Assembly (NCBI GenBank): GCA_900660155.1
Contig: CABFPE010000137.1
Span: 406,020-470,019, forward strand
DNA length: 64,000 nt
Source of the DNA: Hofstenia miamia
Lineage: Eukaryota > Xenacoelomorpha > Acoela > Hofsteniidae
Reading direction: 5' to 3'
The notes beneath the pieces were generated by a model. That model searched no databases and was not told where the DNA came from. It saw only the letters and a list, made by a program, of their open reading frames with translations. This document shows, in pieces, positions 49,261 to 60,860 of this stretch (positions within the stretch are counted from its first letter, which is position 1; each line of letters begins with the position of its first letter). The translations under genes were made by a program, and so were the position numbers.

Positions 49261-49429
49261 GTTCCCCGAGCTGAGAAGGATACCAGAATGAAGCTGGGAG
49301 AAGTAAGAATAATAATAATATTCGTATATTTCAAAAGAAAACTTATAAAATAAATATATATCCGGAAAACAGTCGCTTTGGAAAATGAAGCCAACAACAC
49401 AAATTGTAATCAAAGATTAGCGGCCTGCC

Positions 49430-51110
49430 AGTTTAGTCCTTTGTAAAAATTCGGCCAAGAGATTAAGATTGTTATTATCTACCATTGCATCTATACTATT
49501 GAAAGGATATAGACGGTCATGTTTTTGTTTCAATGTCGTAAGTAAAGCCTTTCGTTCATCATTGTAATGCACGCAGTTAAATATAATATGATGGATAATT
49601 TCTTGTTGATTACATAATGAGCAAAAGAATTAGCGTTGCGATTAATTTTGGATATAAATGCATCATGTCCACCATGTCCGGTAAGAGCTTGGGATATTAT
49701 TTGGCGCACGTACACTGTTACATGGCATATTTGCGATAGTTCTGCAATAGTGTCAATTAAACAAAAGTTCTACAAGATCGGACTTAGAGAGCCTTCGTGT
49801 TCATTAGGTCCTCTTGTAGATCATAAACGGACGTACATGCTTCCTCATTTGACATCTGATAGGTACTAACAATGGTGTGACTCGCTTGATTTTGCTACTG
49901 AGTTTGTGCAAAAGGTAAAAGGTTCTGTTTAATTCTTGCATATAGCAAAGCTATTAGAGCTATACTTGCAAACAAACTCACGAATGGTGTTCAGAGTTCA
50001 TTCAATGGATTTAAGAGTAGACGGACAGTACACTGAGTAGAATAAATTCCCTTTTATACTTACAATGACTATTTCCCTCGATATATGTAAGATAGATATA
50101 TTATTAACATAGCTATTTGGTACCATAATATCCGCTAAAGACTTATTACTGCATATAGATGAAAACTCCGAAAGAAACCCACAGTTAAGCCTCCTGGCAG
50201 GTTCTTGAAATAAGTAAAGACTTGGGGAAGTTACAAGATCAATAAGATCCAAAATAGCAATCTCTGATTTTCCAACATTACATTGAACTACTTGCTTAAT
50301 CATATTTGTACTTGAAATTATATAGTCTCATTAATTCATTGTTTATCACTTCTCTACATTGAGCGTTATTAGTCTCCCAGTTAGTTTCATCAATATTTCT
50401 TAAAATTCATTCTCTGAAAATCGGACAACAGCCATCTGAATCATGATGCGTATTCTTAAATGATTCGTATTTCTTTGAGTGGGCAAATGCTATCCATTGA
50501 ATATGCTTCTTACAAATCATCTCTTTCATTATGAGCATGATTACATTTAAAACAGATACGTTCTGTTTCCGGTTTCTTGTTACATTTGGTGTTGGGTGTG
50601 GCCATATTCTGCCCAATGACCGCATTTAAGAGGTATCAAATCGATGAAGCATGTCCACATTTCTAGGTCATATATTAACTTCATATCTCTGGTCACAAGC
50701 CGATCAATTGCTTGTTGTTTAACTCTAAATGTGCAACGCTGATATCTTGTTTCTGGATTTCTGTTTCTCAGCCAAAAAGGATGATTGTCAATTTGATTGA
50801 TATTTGTGAATATGTCTGTGTTTGCTTCGATTAATCATGATTTTAGTTGTTCAGTGTTAAACTTAGCTGCACTTTTTGGTAACGCGGCAATAACAACTGG
50901 ATTTCGCTTTGGTCACCTTGCAACTATAATGTCAGCATTTACAAACTCCTTGATAACTTCGGTCTTTCTGCTTTCACTAACAAATACAATAGTGTTGCCG
51001 TTTGATTCAATTAGCTTAGCAGGATTGAATTTGCATTCACTTTCTTTTGACAACTTTTTTTGGAGACTTCAGACCTTTTATTATCCTTAATAGGAAGTTT
51101 ACATTCGTTT
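49430..51110 (-). mobile_element. Jockey/I/R1-type LINE, minus strand, RT deleted
   Basis: Read on the minus strand. An ORF1 remnant (about 51060-50560) has a PKRNPVVIAALPKSAAKF-like stretch and CCHC zinc knuckles (CGHWAEYGHTQHQ, CFKCNHAHNE at about 50625-50525). The endonuclease start is at 50303-49998 (QCNVGKSEIAILDLIDL, LYLFQEPARR). Then, after only about 130 bp, comes the element's C-terminus at 49870-49430 (LTGHGGHDAFI, CSLCNQQEIIHHIIFNC). The rest of the endonuclease and the whole RT are absent. Frames are interrupted by stops. This is an internally deleted copy lying tail to tail with the R4-like LINE. Confidence 0.7.
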
Positions 51111-52050
51111 GCTTTACCTTTTAGTCAATCAAAGTTGCTTGCCTTAATCCACATTGAGTTAGGTATCGTTACCTCAGTGGTTTGCTTAGAAGATGATACT
51201 ATATTAGGTGATTCTTTCTGCAGATTCTTCAACGATTGATTTCTTCTGATGGATCTCATGACAGTCTCTGCACGCAAAGTATAGGTTCTCAATATGTGTG
51301 ATTTTGCTGTAAATCGTTTTTGTTATGCTAGAATGATGCTTTATATGCTCCCATCCTTCGCAAAAGTAACATTGCAAGATATCTTTATTATCATATACGG
51401 TGTTTTTACAGTAAGGACATATACATTCACAATCTGTATCTTAACTCTCATCCTCCTTCACCACATTATCAAATTAAAATCTTTGAAATTTGAAATGTCG
51501 AGGTTTGGTAAGAGTGCTTAAACCTAATTAATACTTTATTAAATGTTAAGCTAAATTTTTTCAAAGCATTCGGCTTAATGTTGTTAACGTGGGCTACTAA
51601 AGGAAGGCAGTTAAGCGAAGTACTGGTATCAAAATCTTGCAGAAATAGCAAGATTTTTCCATTTAATACAACTAAAATGATAAATAATTGATGAAACAGT
51701 ATAGATACTGTCAAACTTCATGCCGATCTGGTTTTGACCTTGATGTGATTTTCCCAAATACAAGCTAACTTGAAACCTGACCTGACCTGAATAATTCTGC
51801 AAGACCTGATCTAAACACCCCTACATAACTCAACACTACTTAAGAGCAAAATGGAATTGTTTTAAACAAGAGATTCAGTCTCTTTGAATTTAACATGCAC
51901 ACTTTCTAACGGTAGGCTTTAGATATTTTTAGAATTCAGAGGTAGATAAATTAAAATTACTATAATATAATAACAAATAACTATTGTTTATATTTGTATT
52001 TGCAAACATTTGTAATCCATTTCTTAAAATACCTATAAAGTACGTGCACT
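51111..52050. other. Upstream part of the minus-strand LINE or unassigned
   Basis: 51111-51720 may hold more of the ORF1/5' region of the minus-strand LINE (diverged, uncertain). 51720-52050 shows nothing recognisable. Confidence 0.3.
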
Positions 52051-52058
52051 TGTCACAC

Positions 52059-54578
52059 TAGGGATGAAAACGGGTCTACCCGACCAACGGGCTGGGCCAA
52101 CTTTTTGTCAGATCAGGATCAGGTGTGCACCTAAAATTTGCAGTGGATATACGCTAGCTAATTGCCAATACAAAACATCGTATACGACATTTGATTTGCC
52201 AAAGACCCAAAATGAAAGTGATATAATTTAGGTCACTTGACGATTGTTAAACATACATTGTACACCAGGCTTGTACATAGGGTACAATTTTGATTTCCAT
52301 CTCACCCAAGCACATGACATTTTCCGTGGAAAGTTCCATGGAACCCACACAGCTCCAAAGTATAAATCATATGCATGGAATCTATTCTAACTCAGAGATG
52401 GAATAGGCGGAAACCCTTAGCCCAAATCCGGCCGTCCTATTCAAATTAATGCCGATTCGACCCAGTTTATGATGCTTACCAAAACTATTTTTTCGATGTT
52501 TCAGTTTGTTAAACCAAATTTGAGTGTCTTATAAACTTGCAATAAGCGACATCACTAGCATGAAAACTTGGAAAATGTTTAAAAATCCTTGAATAAATCT
52601 TAATTCTTTGATTTCTTTCAAAGATCTTGGAAGTTTTATAAAGGAAATTACAAAGAATATTTTCGTGGATTTCTTGAAAGGATCTTAAATTTCGTAAAAG
52701 AATTATCATGTTCGTGGTTCTCTTGCAAAGATGTTTAAATATTTTTTGAATAAATTATTCCGGTATTGGTTAAATTTATAATAATTTGTTGTAAAATCCA
52801 AAATAGTAATACTATTCTACTTCTAAGGTTTCTTCAATATAAAACAATGCATTGTGAAAAGCTATTTTTCTATTTCGAATTTTTCTCAAATTATAATATT
52901 TAAATTCAATGAAATCTAAAAAATCAATACATAAAGTTTCTACTAATTCTAAATACATCAACTAAAAATTTTTTACTCTTAAGTTATTCGAAAATTTGAT
53001 TAAATTAAAACTGACATTTCAAATTGATGGTTACACTCTCAATCATAAAATAATTCTGGTTAGTGTAGATTTGTATGCTGTCATATTTCGGAAATTCGCC
53101 TTCGGTGTAAGTCAACTGATTATGCTTTTAAAAAATTGCAAGCTATTTTTTAATGCTATTAGCAGCATTTTTGATAACTTTGGACTAAAATGTTCAAAAT
53201 TTCATGAATATATAATATTGTATTTTTGAATGAATCTCGAAATTTATTGTGATTTCTTTGCAATTTCGGGAACTTCAATTAAGATTCCCAGCATTTCTAG
53301 GGCATTTCTTGCCACGTGTTTCCAAGTTTTTTTAAGAAAAATGTAAATCTTCCAAGAGGTTTTCAAGATTTTTTCATTTTCATCAGCTTGTTTGCATTTA
53401 CATCTACAATGCAATGAATTGTGTGCTCACATTGCTTCCGATTCAACGCAAATAAAATTATACATACATGAAACATACAGTTGAACTCCAGTACTGGATA
53501 AACATTTTTTGTCACAACATTCTTTACGCTGTAGTGGTACCAATGTTTAAAGTATGAAATATCAATTGTTTTAGAGTATATCCGCGTGTATTCAAATAAA
53601 CTTTGTAATTTTCTACTGGCATACGCTAGTAGACAGTGTTGGGAAAAAATCTGATTTAAATTAAAAAATCAAAAAAATCGGATTTTTTGATTTAAATCGG
53701 ATTTATTGATTTAAATCGGATTTTTTTACCTAAATTTCAATTTTACCCAGACAATCTTCCAAGGTAGTAAATATTAGAAATCCTTTTGTTACTACTATTT
53801 ATGAAATACGATAATTTCATCAATTTGAAATAAACTGAAGATAAAAGACATGCAAAACAACATTTCAAGGCTGACCAATTCATTCCAATATCAGGGCAAT
53901 GACTTCAAAACAATTAGAATACACTACTTGCATCTCTTTTAGTGTACTTGATTTAAATCAATAATTTAACTAATAATGTGTTTTGATTTAAATCATGATT
54001 TAAATCCGATTTAAATCAATGATTTAAATCAAGTGAATTAAATCGACCAACACTGCTAGTAGATGATTTAAAGTGAAAGGTATACGGCGTATAACTGCGT
54101 CTACCCTCGGCTACAGCCCTGGTCGCGTGGAAGGTGTTTCTATAAAACGTGTCATTCAATAACGTTGTCATTAATTACTGAATTCATGCATATGTTTTGC
54201 TGCATGAAAATTAATGCATAGCGAAGCATTTCATTTTCTCACTACTGGCTGTCTATTTATATGTGAAAACATATATTTTCTGTTTTGGTGCCATGTTGCC
54301 GTTTCCAAACAGAATCTCACTTGAAATTTTCTTGAAAAGTGGTTTACGCTCCAAGAAACAAGTTTTTTCAGATTTTACCCTGCTCCTTCAAACTTTTTGC
54401 CATGGAAAGAGATCTGTAGATATTCGTTTTCTTACTATTTTATTAGGATCTTTCATTTTATTAAATTCATTTTGTTAATTTTAACTGTTGAATCAAATAT
54501 TTTTAAAATTAGTAATACCTTCTATTAACCCAAATGAGCAAGTCGAGTCCAAAAAGTTTGACCCGTTTCCAGGTCTAT
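52059..54578. mobile_element. hAT-type element with 8-bp target duplication (non-autonomous)
   Basis: TAGGGATGAAAACGGGTC starts at 52059 and its diverged inverse, GACCCGTTTCCAGGTCTA, ends at 54578. Both are flanked by the same 8 bp, TGTCACAC (52051-52058 and 54579-54586). The TAGGG-type tip and 8-bp duplication are the hAT signature. The 2.5-kb interior has no transposase, only AT-rich sequence plus a nested MITE, so it is non-autonomous. The ends match at 13 of 18 positions, so the copy is moderately old, yet the target duplication is perfect. Confidence 0.85.
53634..54055. mobile_element. hAT MITE rich in GATTTAAATC, nested in the 52059-54578 element
   Basis: CAGTGTTGGGAAAAAATCTG opens the element and CGACCAACACTG closes it. 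The flanks are perfect 8-bp copies of CTAGTAGA (53626-53633 and 54056-54063). Both sub-terminal regions consist of repeated GATTTAAATC palindromes. There is no coding capacity. It inserted after the surrounding hAT element, giving a clear relative age. Confidence 0.9.
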
Positions 54579-54991
54579 GTCACACTATGCAAATTAAATA
54601 TGGTGTACAACAAAAATTGCATAGCCTGGCGCCAGTGCCATAGTTAAGAAATTATTTTTAGTAGGCAGTTATTATTAATTTTGGGTTCGGGCATACTTAA
54701 ATGCAGAATTTCTCGGTGTATAACGGGGTAGAGATCTGCTGCATCTGATCTGCATTAAACTTTATTCCTCTGTATTTAAATGTATTTTCTAAGCTTTCAC
54801 GCGGAATTTAATTGCAGATATTTATGGGTGCAAGCAAGCTGCAAATTTTTGTGAGTAGCTGTATACCCTTGGCCACGGTAGCTACAACTTTGCTGATACT
54901 CCTTAACTATGTTAGCAAATGTCATGCGTCTTTTTATTGTATTATGTAAATGATCCATTTACTTGTTTTGGCATTCATAAATTTATTTTAG

Positions 54992-55176
54992 AAACGTTTT
55001 CTTCTTAATAATAATAGTCGGCTTTACTTTGACCTTCCTATCACTAAAATTTCCGCATCGAGGTGTGAACTTTACTACACTTTCTGCGAGTGCTATCCTT
55101 AAGTCATCACTTGAAGAGAATACAGAAGACGATACAAACATCTTTGACCTTATTGGAAAGGGCTGCATTCCCTTAG
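54992..55176 (+). CDS. Possible host exon with a membrane helix, unidentified protein
   Basis: Between an acceptor (TTATTTTAG, AG at 54990-54991) and a donor (G|GTATGA, GT at 55177-55178) the plus strand is open for 61 codons. The peptide starts with a transmembrane-like run NVFFLIIIVGFTLTFLSL, then KFPHRGVNFTTL, an acidic stretch LEENTEDDTNIFDLIGKG, and ends in CIPL. The composition is unlike the surrounding AT-rich noise. No neighbouring exon was found and I do not recognise the family. A minus-strand ORF overlaps (55168-54983), so strand and reality remain open. Confidence 0.35.
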
Positions 55177-55439
55177 GTATGACTTAATGTACTTGTTTGA
55201 ATATCAATCATTTATTTTTAACTGAAATTTTCATATGTTAAAATGCTGCAATCAAAGGCTAGAAAACAGATGTGATTTATTTCTTTGTACTGATAAAATC
55301 TAATGTATACGTTAACATAAAATAATAATTCAATAACAAAAATCTGTTGAGAATTAAGAAAAGTATTAATTAATAGTTTAAAGTAAGCCCCACCCTACAA
55401 AATTTAAAGCGTCACACTTTACTATAAAACTGAAGTTTG
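55177..55439. other. AT-rich non-coding stretch
   Basis: Nothing recognised. Confidence 0.4.
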
Positions 55440-55735
55440 CGAGCTTGTACATTGGAATTGGAAACCAATTGCATTCCAATAGGTCGTTGGAATTGTATTG
55501 GAATTAGTTGGACAAGAACATTAACAATTCATTGGATACCAATTGGATTTTCATTGAAATAATTAATTTATTTATATTTTGAAAATGTCTATTTTCATAT
55601 GTTTTTAATTTTTATTGTGCAAAATAAGACCATTTCATCAGTTCATGGTTTGTAATTTCAAAATTGTATGCCATGATCTGTCAAAACTCACAGTTAATTA
55701 TGTAAATGACAAAGTTTTCTTTTTCTTAATTTCTA

Positions 55736-55781
<46 letters not shown>

Positions 55782-56363
55782 TATATATTGTGATAGAAAC
55801 CTAACATCCTCTCACAATATTATTTAAAATATTTACAATATTCAAAATTATACATCTTTTGAATAACATTGGTTGTCTAAGGTTTCAGGCAAAACTTTAT
55901 ATTTATAAATGCTAGATAACTTTATTAATACACGTATTAAGCATTATCAAACTATTAATGCGGGTATTTTAGAAGATCGACCAAGAACATAAAGTTAATA
56001 ACCTTTGTAATTAATTAATATAAGTAAGTAAATCTACTAATATATTTTATTTGACTTCAGGTAAGTATATTGAGATAATAAATCAAAAAAAATTTAAATT
56101 TTACATGGAAAACTTGACAAAGCATTCAATTGAACAAAACAGGAACATATTTAAATAGTTCACTCGAATATACGTTACATAATTACACTGAGAATCAGTG
56201 CAATGTATTTAATAAATGTTATCTGAAATCAAAAATATAGTCTAAGTTGCGTTGCATAAAAAAGTTTGCTTAGCTAATTCAACAATTGGATTCCAATTTG
56301 ATCATTTCGAATTTGGATATTGGATTGAATTGAAGCGAAAAATTTTTCCAATGGACAAGCCTG
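55440..56363. mobile_element. hAT-like MITE with CATTGGAATTGG ends
   Basis: Left end CGAGCTTGTACATTGG (55440) and right end CCAATGGACAAGCCTG (ending 56363) are inverted matches at 13 of 16 positions. Both sub-terminal regions are rich in ATTGGAAT/CCAATTGG. The flanks GAAGTTTG and GAAACTTG agree at six of eight positions, compatible with an aged 8-bp duplication. A (TA)n microsatellite lies inside at about 55740-55780. No coding sequence. Confidence 0.5.
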
Positions 56364-56711
56364 GAAACTTGACAAGTGGCTACATTTTAAACCATTGCCA
56401 AGACTGCAAATTTTCGGAATAAGCTGCAATTTCACGCGTTGCTCGTGAATTTGAACATCTGTCAGCTTGTTTTGTAAAATAATTCATTCCCAGAAACAGT
56501 AAGAAGCACATACCATTCTAATTTTGAAGTTAGATTTATGTAATTCAGAAATGTCAAATTCTACCTGGGCTCAATTCAGTTTCAAAGACAAAAATTTAGC
56601 TTTCTTAACTTTTTCTGACAAAACTCTAAAATCGGCCTGAATGTAACCTTTATATATATTTTATGGATCTAGTGATTGTAAATGATTCACGCATAAAGAA
56701 ATCATTGCTAC

Positions 56712-56754
<43 letters not shown>

Positions 56755-57438
56755 ATTTCAATTTCTTCATACGGATTGCTTATGTATAGTTTTGATGGAA
56801 TTGGAATGGGAATTCTTGAATGTGGGAATTCGATTTTGATTTGAAAAAAATATCAGATTAGAGTTAAAAATTGGCATTCTAAGTTGATTTTAGAAGCCCA
56901 CCTTATTCGGAAAACTATCACTTATATATAATATAATGTATTTTAGAAATAACTAAATGATTAGCAGAATTTTAGGTGAAAAATTGTGGAACAGTAATCT
57001 CCCTAATGTAACTATTTTAGATGCTGGTATTACATTGACAACTAATTCTAATTTACATTAGAATAATAAAGAAATTATTAATAGAATGTTTTTTGGAAAT
57101 CTACACATTTTTGCTTTCAAATTAATCTAAGTCAAATCCAAATTAATCCAATACAGAAAATCACTCCTCTAGGGTCATTCCATGTAACATATGTAGCATA
57201 TTTTACACAAATGTAATTGAAAAATTTGATTGTGTTTCTTATAGTATGGAGTTTATATCTTATTTCAAAATTTTTTGGCAACTGGATTACTACTACTATC
57301 ACAACACACCGCAACTCTCACGCACATGAGTGAATGATTCAGTCAAAGGCTAAAAATAACCTAACAAATATCATCATAGCTCTGCCAGTTGGAACTAAGC
57401 ANATATATATATAGGTTATAATCTTTAGACTTTGAATA
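56364..57438. other. AT-rich stretch with (TA)n runs
   Basis: (TA)n at 56717-56750 and at 57403-57413 next to a lone N (57402). Nothing else recognised. Confidence 0.4.
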
Positions 57439-57553
57439 TTTTTATGAAAAGTTTTATTGCTTCTATCGCGACATGTTTTGACAAACATTGTTGTCATCTT
57501 CAAGCATTTGTAGCAATGTTCCCGAATTTTTTTGCTTTAAATGTTTTTGATCT

Positions 57554-57868
57554 TTAATAAATGTTTAAATTTGATTGATGTCTTTGTTTATTTATTAAGG
57601 TTTTCTTGGTTGATTTAATACATATGGCTTCTGCTATCTTAGTTTCACGATGTTTTACTAGTATGTTAAAAATTTTTAGCTTAGGTACACATCCATGAAT
57701 ATATATTTCTGATTGTAGATGCCCTCTTATATTTTCTTTTACCCAAGTTTCTAAATGTCTTCTAGTCTCGCCAATGTATGAACTTGAACATTCATCACAG
57801 TCGTATGAATAAACGACATTAGAAGACAGGGAAATCGGTATGTGATCTTTATTAAGGAACATGTACAT
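57554..57868 (-). CDS. GIY-YIG endonuclease domain of the Penelope-like element
   Basis: A 104-codon piece carries VVYSYDCDECSSSYIGETRR, which combines the GIY-YIG core (VVY and YIG) with the CxxC of Penelope endonucleases and the catalytic Arg of ETRR. Further on are a conserved His/Glu region and EAICIKSTKKTLINKQ. It nicks target DNA to prime reverse transcription. A linker rich in Arg and Lys (about 58010-57870) connects it to the RT, in a different frame. The frame ends in NLNIY, about 65 bp before the left inverted repeat. Confidence 0.88.
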   Translation of the reverse strand: MYMFLNKDHIPISLSSNVVYSYDCDECSSSYIGETRRHLETWVKENIRGHLQSEIYIHGCVPKLKIFNILVKHRETKIAEAICIKSTKKTLINKQRHQSNLNIY

Positions 57869-58017
57869 GGTTTTCTTTGCATAAAATACTGGAAAAATTT
57901 TCGAAACTTGTAATTCTTTGTTATATGTTCTTATGGTTCTCTTCAGTTGTTCTTCTCGTGTTCTTATGAATGGTAACTTCGAGTATATATTTGTTTTTTC
58001 TTGGTTATTTGTAGTAT

Positions 58018-59223
58018 TTAATTTAATTTTCTATCAATGATCTTACGAATTAATTTTTGTGGATAGCCATTATTTTTAAGATCCTCTGTGATTTTATCCA
58101 AACTTTCTTTTATACTTTTATAATTAGAGCATGATTCAAATATTCTATTGATTAAGCATGAAATGGTATTGATTTTATGATTCTCATCACAATTTGAAGA
58201 GAATGGTATGTATAAACCTGTACAAGTTGTCGTTTGGTACCATTTGGTTGAAATGTCATGTATATGCTTAGTTACTGTGATATCAAGAAAGTTTATCCTA
58301 TTGTCTTTTTCATGTTCTATTGTGAATTTTATTTCCGATACATATTCATTCAAATACTTCAAAAACTTTATAGAATCTTCTTTTAAATGAAACCCTGCAA
58401 AGATATCATCGACATATCTACAGTATATTAAAGGTTTAATGTTTTGAAGATTTTCGAATTTGCTCTCAATTAGATCCATTGCGAAGTTGGCTAATGTTGG
58501 ACTAAGTGGTGACCCCATTGGCATTCCATCTATTTGTCGATATATTTCTTCATTAAATGAAAAATGTATAGATTTACATGCTAGTTGTAGTGGATTTTTA
58601 GGGTACGATGTGAAATATGGCTTCAATACTTCTGGGATGATTTTCATAATGTGATCTATTGTTTTGTCAATTGGAATATTTGTAAACAATGATGTGACGT
58701 CGTAGCTTACTAAATGAGTGTCTGTATTTAATAGTTGTTTTGATGAATTAAGCTTCTTTATGAAATCAGTTGTATTTTTTATTATATATTTGGTTGGTAA
58801 ATATGGCTTCAATAATTTATCCAAGAACTTGTGTAAATGATATGCTTGGTTGTTTATTACATTAACAATAGGTCTATATGGTGGTTTTTCTAAATTTTTG
58901 TGGATTTTGGCTATACCATACATTCTTGCAGGTGTGCAACCAATGCTTTTCATATCTTTATACATGCTCTCTGAAATACTACCTTCATGTTTCAAGCGTA
59001 AGAGTTGGTTGTTGAAATTTTTTTCCTCTCGAATGTAGAAATTCTTCTTACATTTTCTATCTTCAACTTTTTTCTTAAACTTAGTTTCATCATTCAAAAT
59101 TTTTTTCATTCCATTTAAGTAGTAGTTACGATTTTGTACTATAATAGCATTTCCTTTATCAGCTTTGCTAAAGTAAATAGATTCATCTGTACTTAATTTC
59201 TTTAGAGCATTTAATGATTTCAC
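58018..59223 (-). CDS. Penelope-like reverse transcriptase
   Basis: A 401-codon frame holds the Penelope-type RT, which copies the element's RNA. In order: FSKADKGNAIIV (about residues 18-29), a Penelope hallmark; RMYGIAKIHK and PPYRPIVN; VSYDVTSLFTNIP (palm motif A, about 172-184); GMPMGSPLSPTLANF (motif B, about 235-249); YCRYVDDIFAGF (catalytic YVDD, about 263-274); and INFLDITV. The coding sequence clearly extends upstream (NQLNNINKFNEEDKSKW, about 59340-59290) past the first Met of this frame, so the true start lies nearer the right inverted repeat. The endonuclease lies immediately downstream. Confidence 0.9.
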   Translation of the reverse strand: MKSLNALKKLSTDESIYFSKADKGNAIIVQNRNYYLNGMKKILNDETKFKKKVEDRKCKKNFYIREEKNFNNQLLRLKHEGSISESMYKDMKSIGCTPARMYGIAKIHKNLEKPPYRPIVNVINNQAYHLHKFLDKLLKPYLPTKYIIKNTTDFIKKLNSSKQLLNTDTHLVSYDVTSLFTNIPIDKTIDHIMKIIPEVLKPYFTSYPKNPLQLACKSIHFSFNEEIYRQIDGMPMGSPLSPTLANFAMDLIESKFENLQNIKPLIYCRYVDDIFAGFHLKEDSIKFLKYLNEYVSEIKFTIEHEKDNRINFLDITVTKHIHDISTKWYQTTTCTGLYIPFSSNCDENHKINTISCLINRIFESCSNYKSIKESLDKITEDLKNNGYPQKLIRKIIDRKLN

Positions 59224-59410
59224 AACTTTATCAGGTACATGGATTTTATTCTTGCAGTATGCTTCTACTTATGTTCTAATTCTTATTTGCCATTTTGATT
59301 TATCTTCTTCATTGAATTTATTGATGTTGTTCAGTTGGTTGAAAAATACTTCAGTTTCAATGTTTATCGAAACATGTCGCGATAAAAGCAATAAAAGTTT
59401 TCATAAAAAA

Positions 59411-59869
59411 ATACATATAGATATATCATAGAAATTAGAAATACAATAATATATATTGATGATTTATACCTATATATGTAGTATGCACAGTGGAAATTTA
59501 TATGATGCTCATCAGGTTGAATTCATAAAAGGGAAAATTAGGTAGATAAGTCATTTGCTATTTGCGTACAAGTGTTAAAATTAACAGTTCAAAAACATGA
59601 CAAAATACCTCCCAATGTTCAAAAGTAATTTCTTAAGGGGGTGACACATGATTGAATTTGTCCCCAGTCAAATGAACTATGTTAAGTGCTCTTTGGCATG
59701 CCACACAATGAACTCATGCCCCAAAACATGCTACGCGGAGTGCATTTAACTTAAGTGTTTTGCTTTAGTGCAAAAGCCCACCGTGTGGCACCCCTTTATT
59801 CTTTCAAAATAAAAAATCCTGAATGAAGATAAAAATGTAAATATTACAGATTTAACATATGGACAGGGT
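59411..59869. other. AT-rich non-coding stretch
   Basis: A CTGATGAG octamer lies on the minus strand at about 59510, but no partner GAAA core was seen. Nothing else recognised. Confidence 0.4.
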
Positions 59870-60375
59870 TTTCCATTTTGCTGTTAACAGCTAAAGAAGC
59901 TGTTAACATCAAACAACATACCAATTTTTGACGGTCTTGATCATGTGAGAATATTGAGAAAACGGACTCTAAAAATGCATTTCCCGACTTAGTATTTAAA
60001 ATTTTCTATTGTTTTTGCCGATCATTTTTTGAATTATCCAAACGAAATCAGTTTAAACCTGACGTGCTCACATTTCTCAATGACTCCGCTGTGTACGCCA
60101 CTGGATAAGACACAATAAAGTTGTTTTTAAACAAAGATAAAAGAAAAGCAATTTAGTGTGAAAGAAACTTAAAAACAACTAATAACCGGAACTTCAAGGC
60201 AAATTTTAAAACATCTATAAGACACAGCAAGGGGGACATGGTGGAATGTCTCCTCCTCCCGTTAGGTTTTCAAAATTGATTTTGACAGGCTAAATCAAAA
60301 TTTTTTAGTAAGAAATGAACAATTTAAAATTTAAGAACGTAAAATCCTGCGTAAGCCCCTGACAAGACATATAAT
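59870..60375. repeat. Dispersed repeat Y, copy 2
   Basis: 59870-59920 matches 32930-32976 in reverse, and 60238-60370 matches 32655-32840 directly. The second block ends just before repeat X, so at this locus Y and X abut, while at 28-33 kb the LINE lies between them. Confidence 0.5.
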
Positions 60376-60389
60376 ACAAAAAACAAATA

Positions 60390-60860
60390 TAAACATGAAT
60401 ATAGCAGTAGTAAAATGGCAACAAGTCGTTTGCTTGTATCACTACAAATCATTTAATGTTATAATACTCTGTGCATTGTAAATGTTTTGAAAATTGTACC
60501 AAATAAAAAGTTGATCATCCATTCTAGAGGTTGATAAGAAGCGAGAAATGACAAGTTATAAATGCACAGAGCACACAACACAATTGTGAAATAACTCATG
60601 ATAATAAATGAATATTTATAGATCTCCAAATATAAAATATAATTAATACGTTAAAACACCCTCTATCAATGGGGCTGCAGTTATCTTTATCAACACTGGT
60701 TTAAATTCTTGAGAATTTTTGCTAGGCTCTTGATGGGATTAAAGGCCATTGATAGTGTGTGAACAACACAGATAATACAGCAATATAAGGGTTAATTTAA
60801 TATGTTGTTTTCAACAGCTCTTGTTCCCTGTTTGCTGTAACAGCTTGCAGCTCACAAATG
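60390..60860 (-). repeat. Dispersed repeat X, copy 2
   Basis: Reverse-strand homologue of 28240-28740, roughly 75-80% alike by eye, and also preserving an ATG-started frame MDDQLFIWYNFQNI (about 60520 leftwards). Conservation of the frame in two diverged copies suggests a coding origin. Confidence 0.6.

Larger units (their letters stand above)
57439..59410 (-). mobile_element. Penelope-like element, near complete, with 49-bp inverted ends
   Basis: The unit is bounded by inverted repeats 57439-57487 and 59362-59410 that match at 45 of 49 positions (core TATCGCGACATGTTT). Inside, on the minus strand, lie the RT and the GIY-YIG endonuclease in the order typical of endonuclease-bearing Penelope-like elements. 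Just inside the 3' end, 'tgaagatgacaacaatgtttgtcaaaac' folds as a 6-bp hairpin (TGACAA/TTGTCA), a layout reminiscent of the hammerhead-like motifs reported at the ends of such elements. The coding region has about two interruptions, so it looks recently inactivated. Confidence 0.85.

Noticed and set aside
59500-59520. Hammerhead-like CTGATGAG on the minus strand
   Set aside because: No matching GAAA core or closing stems were found nearby.
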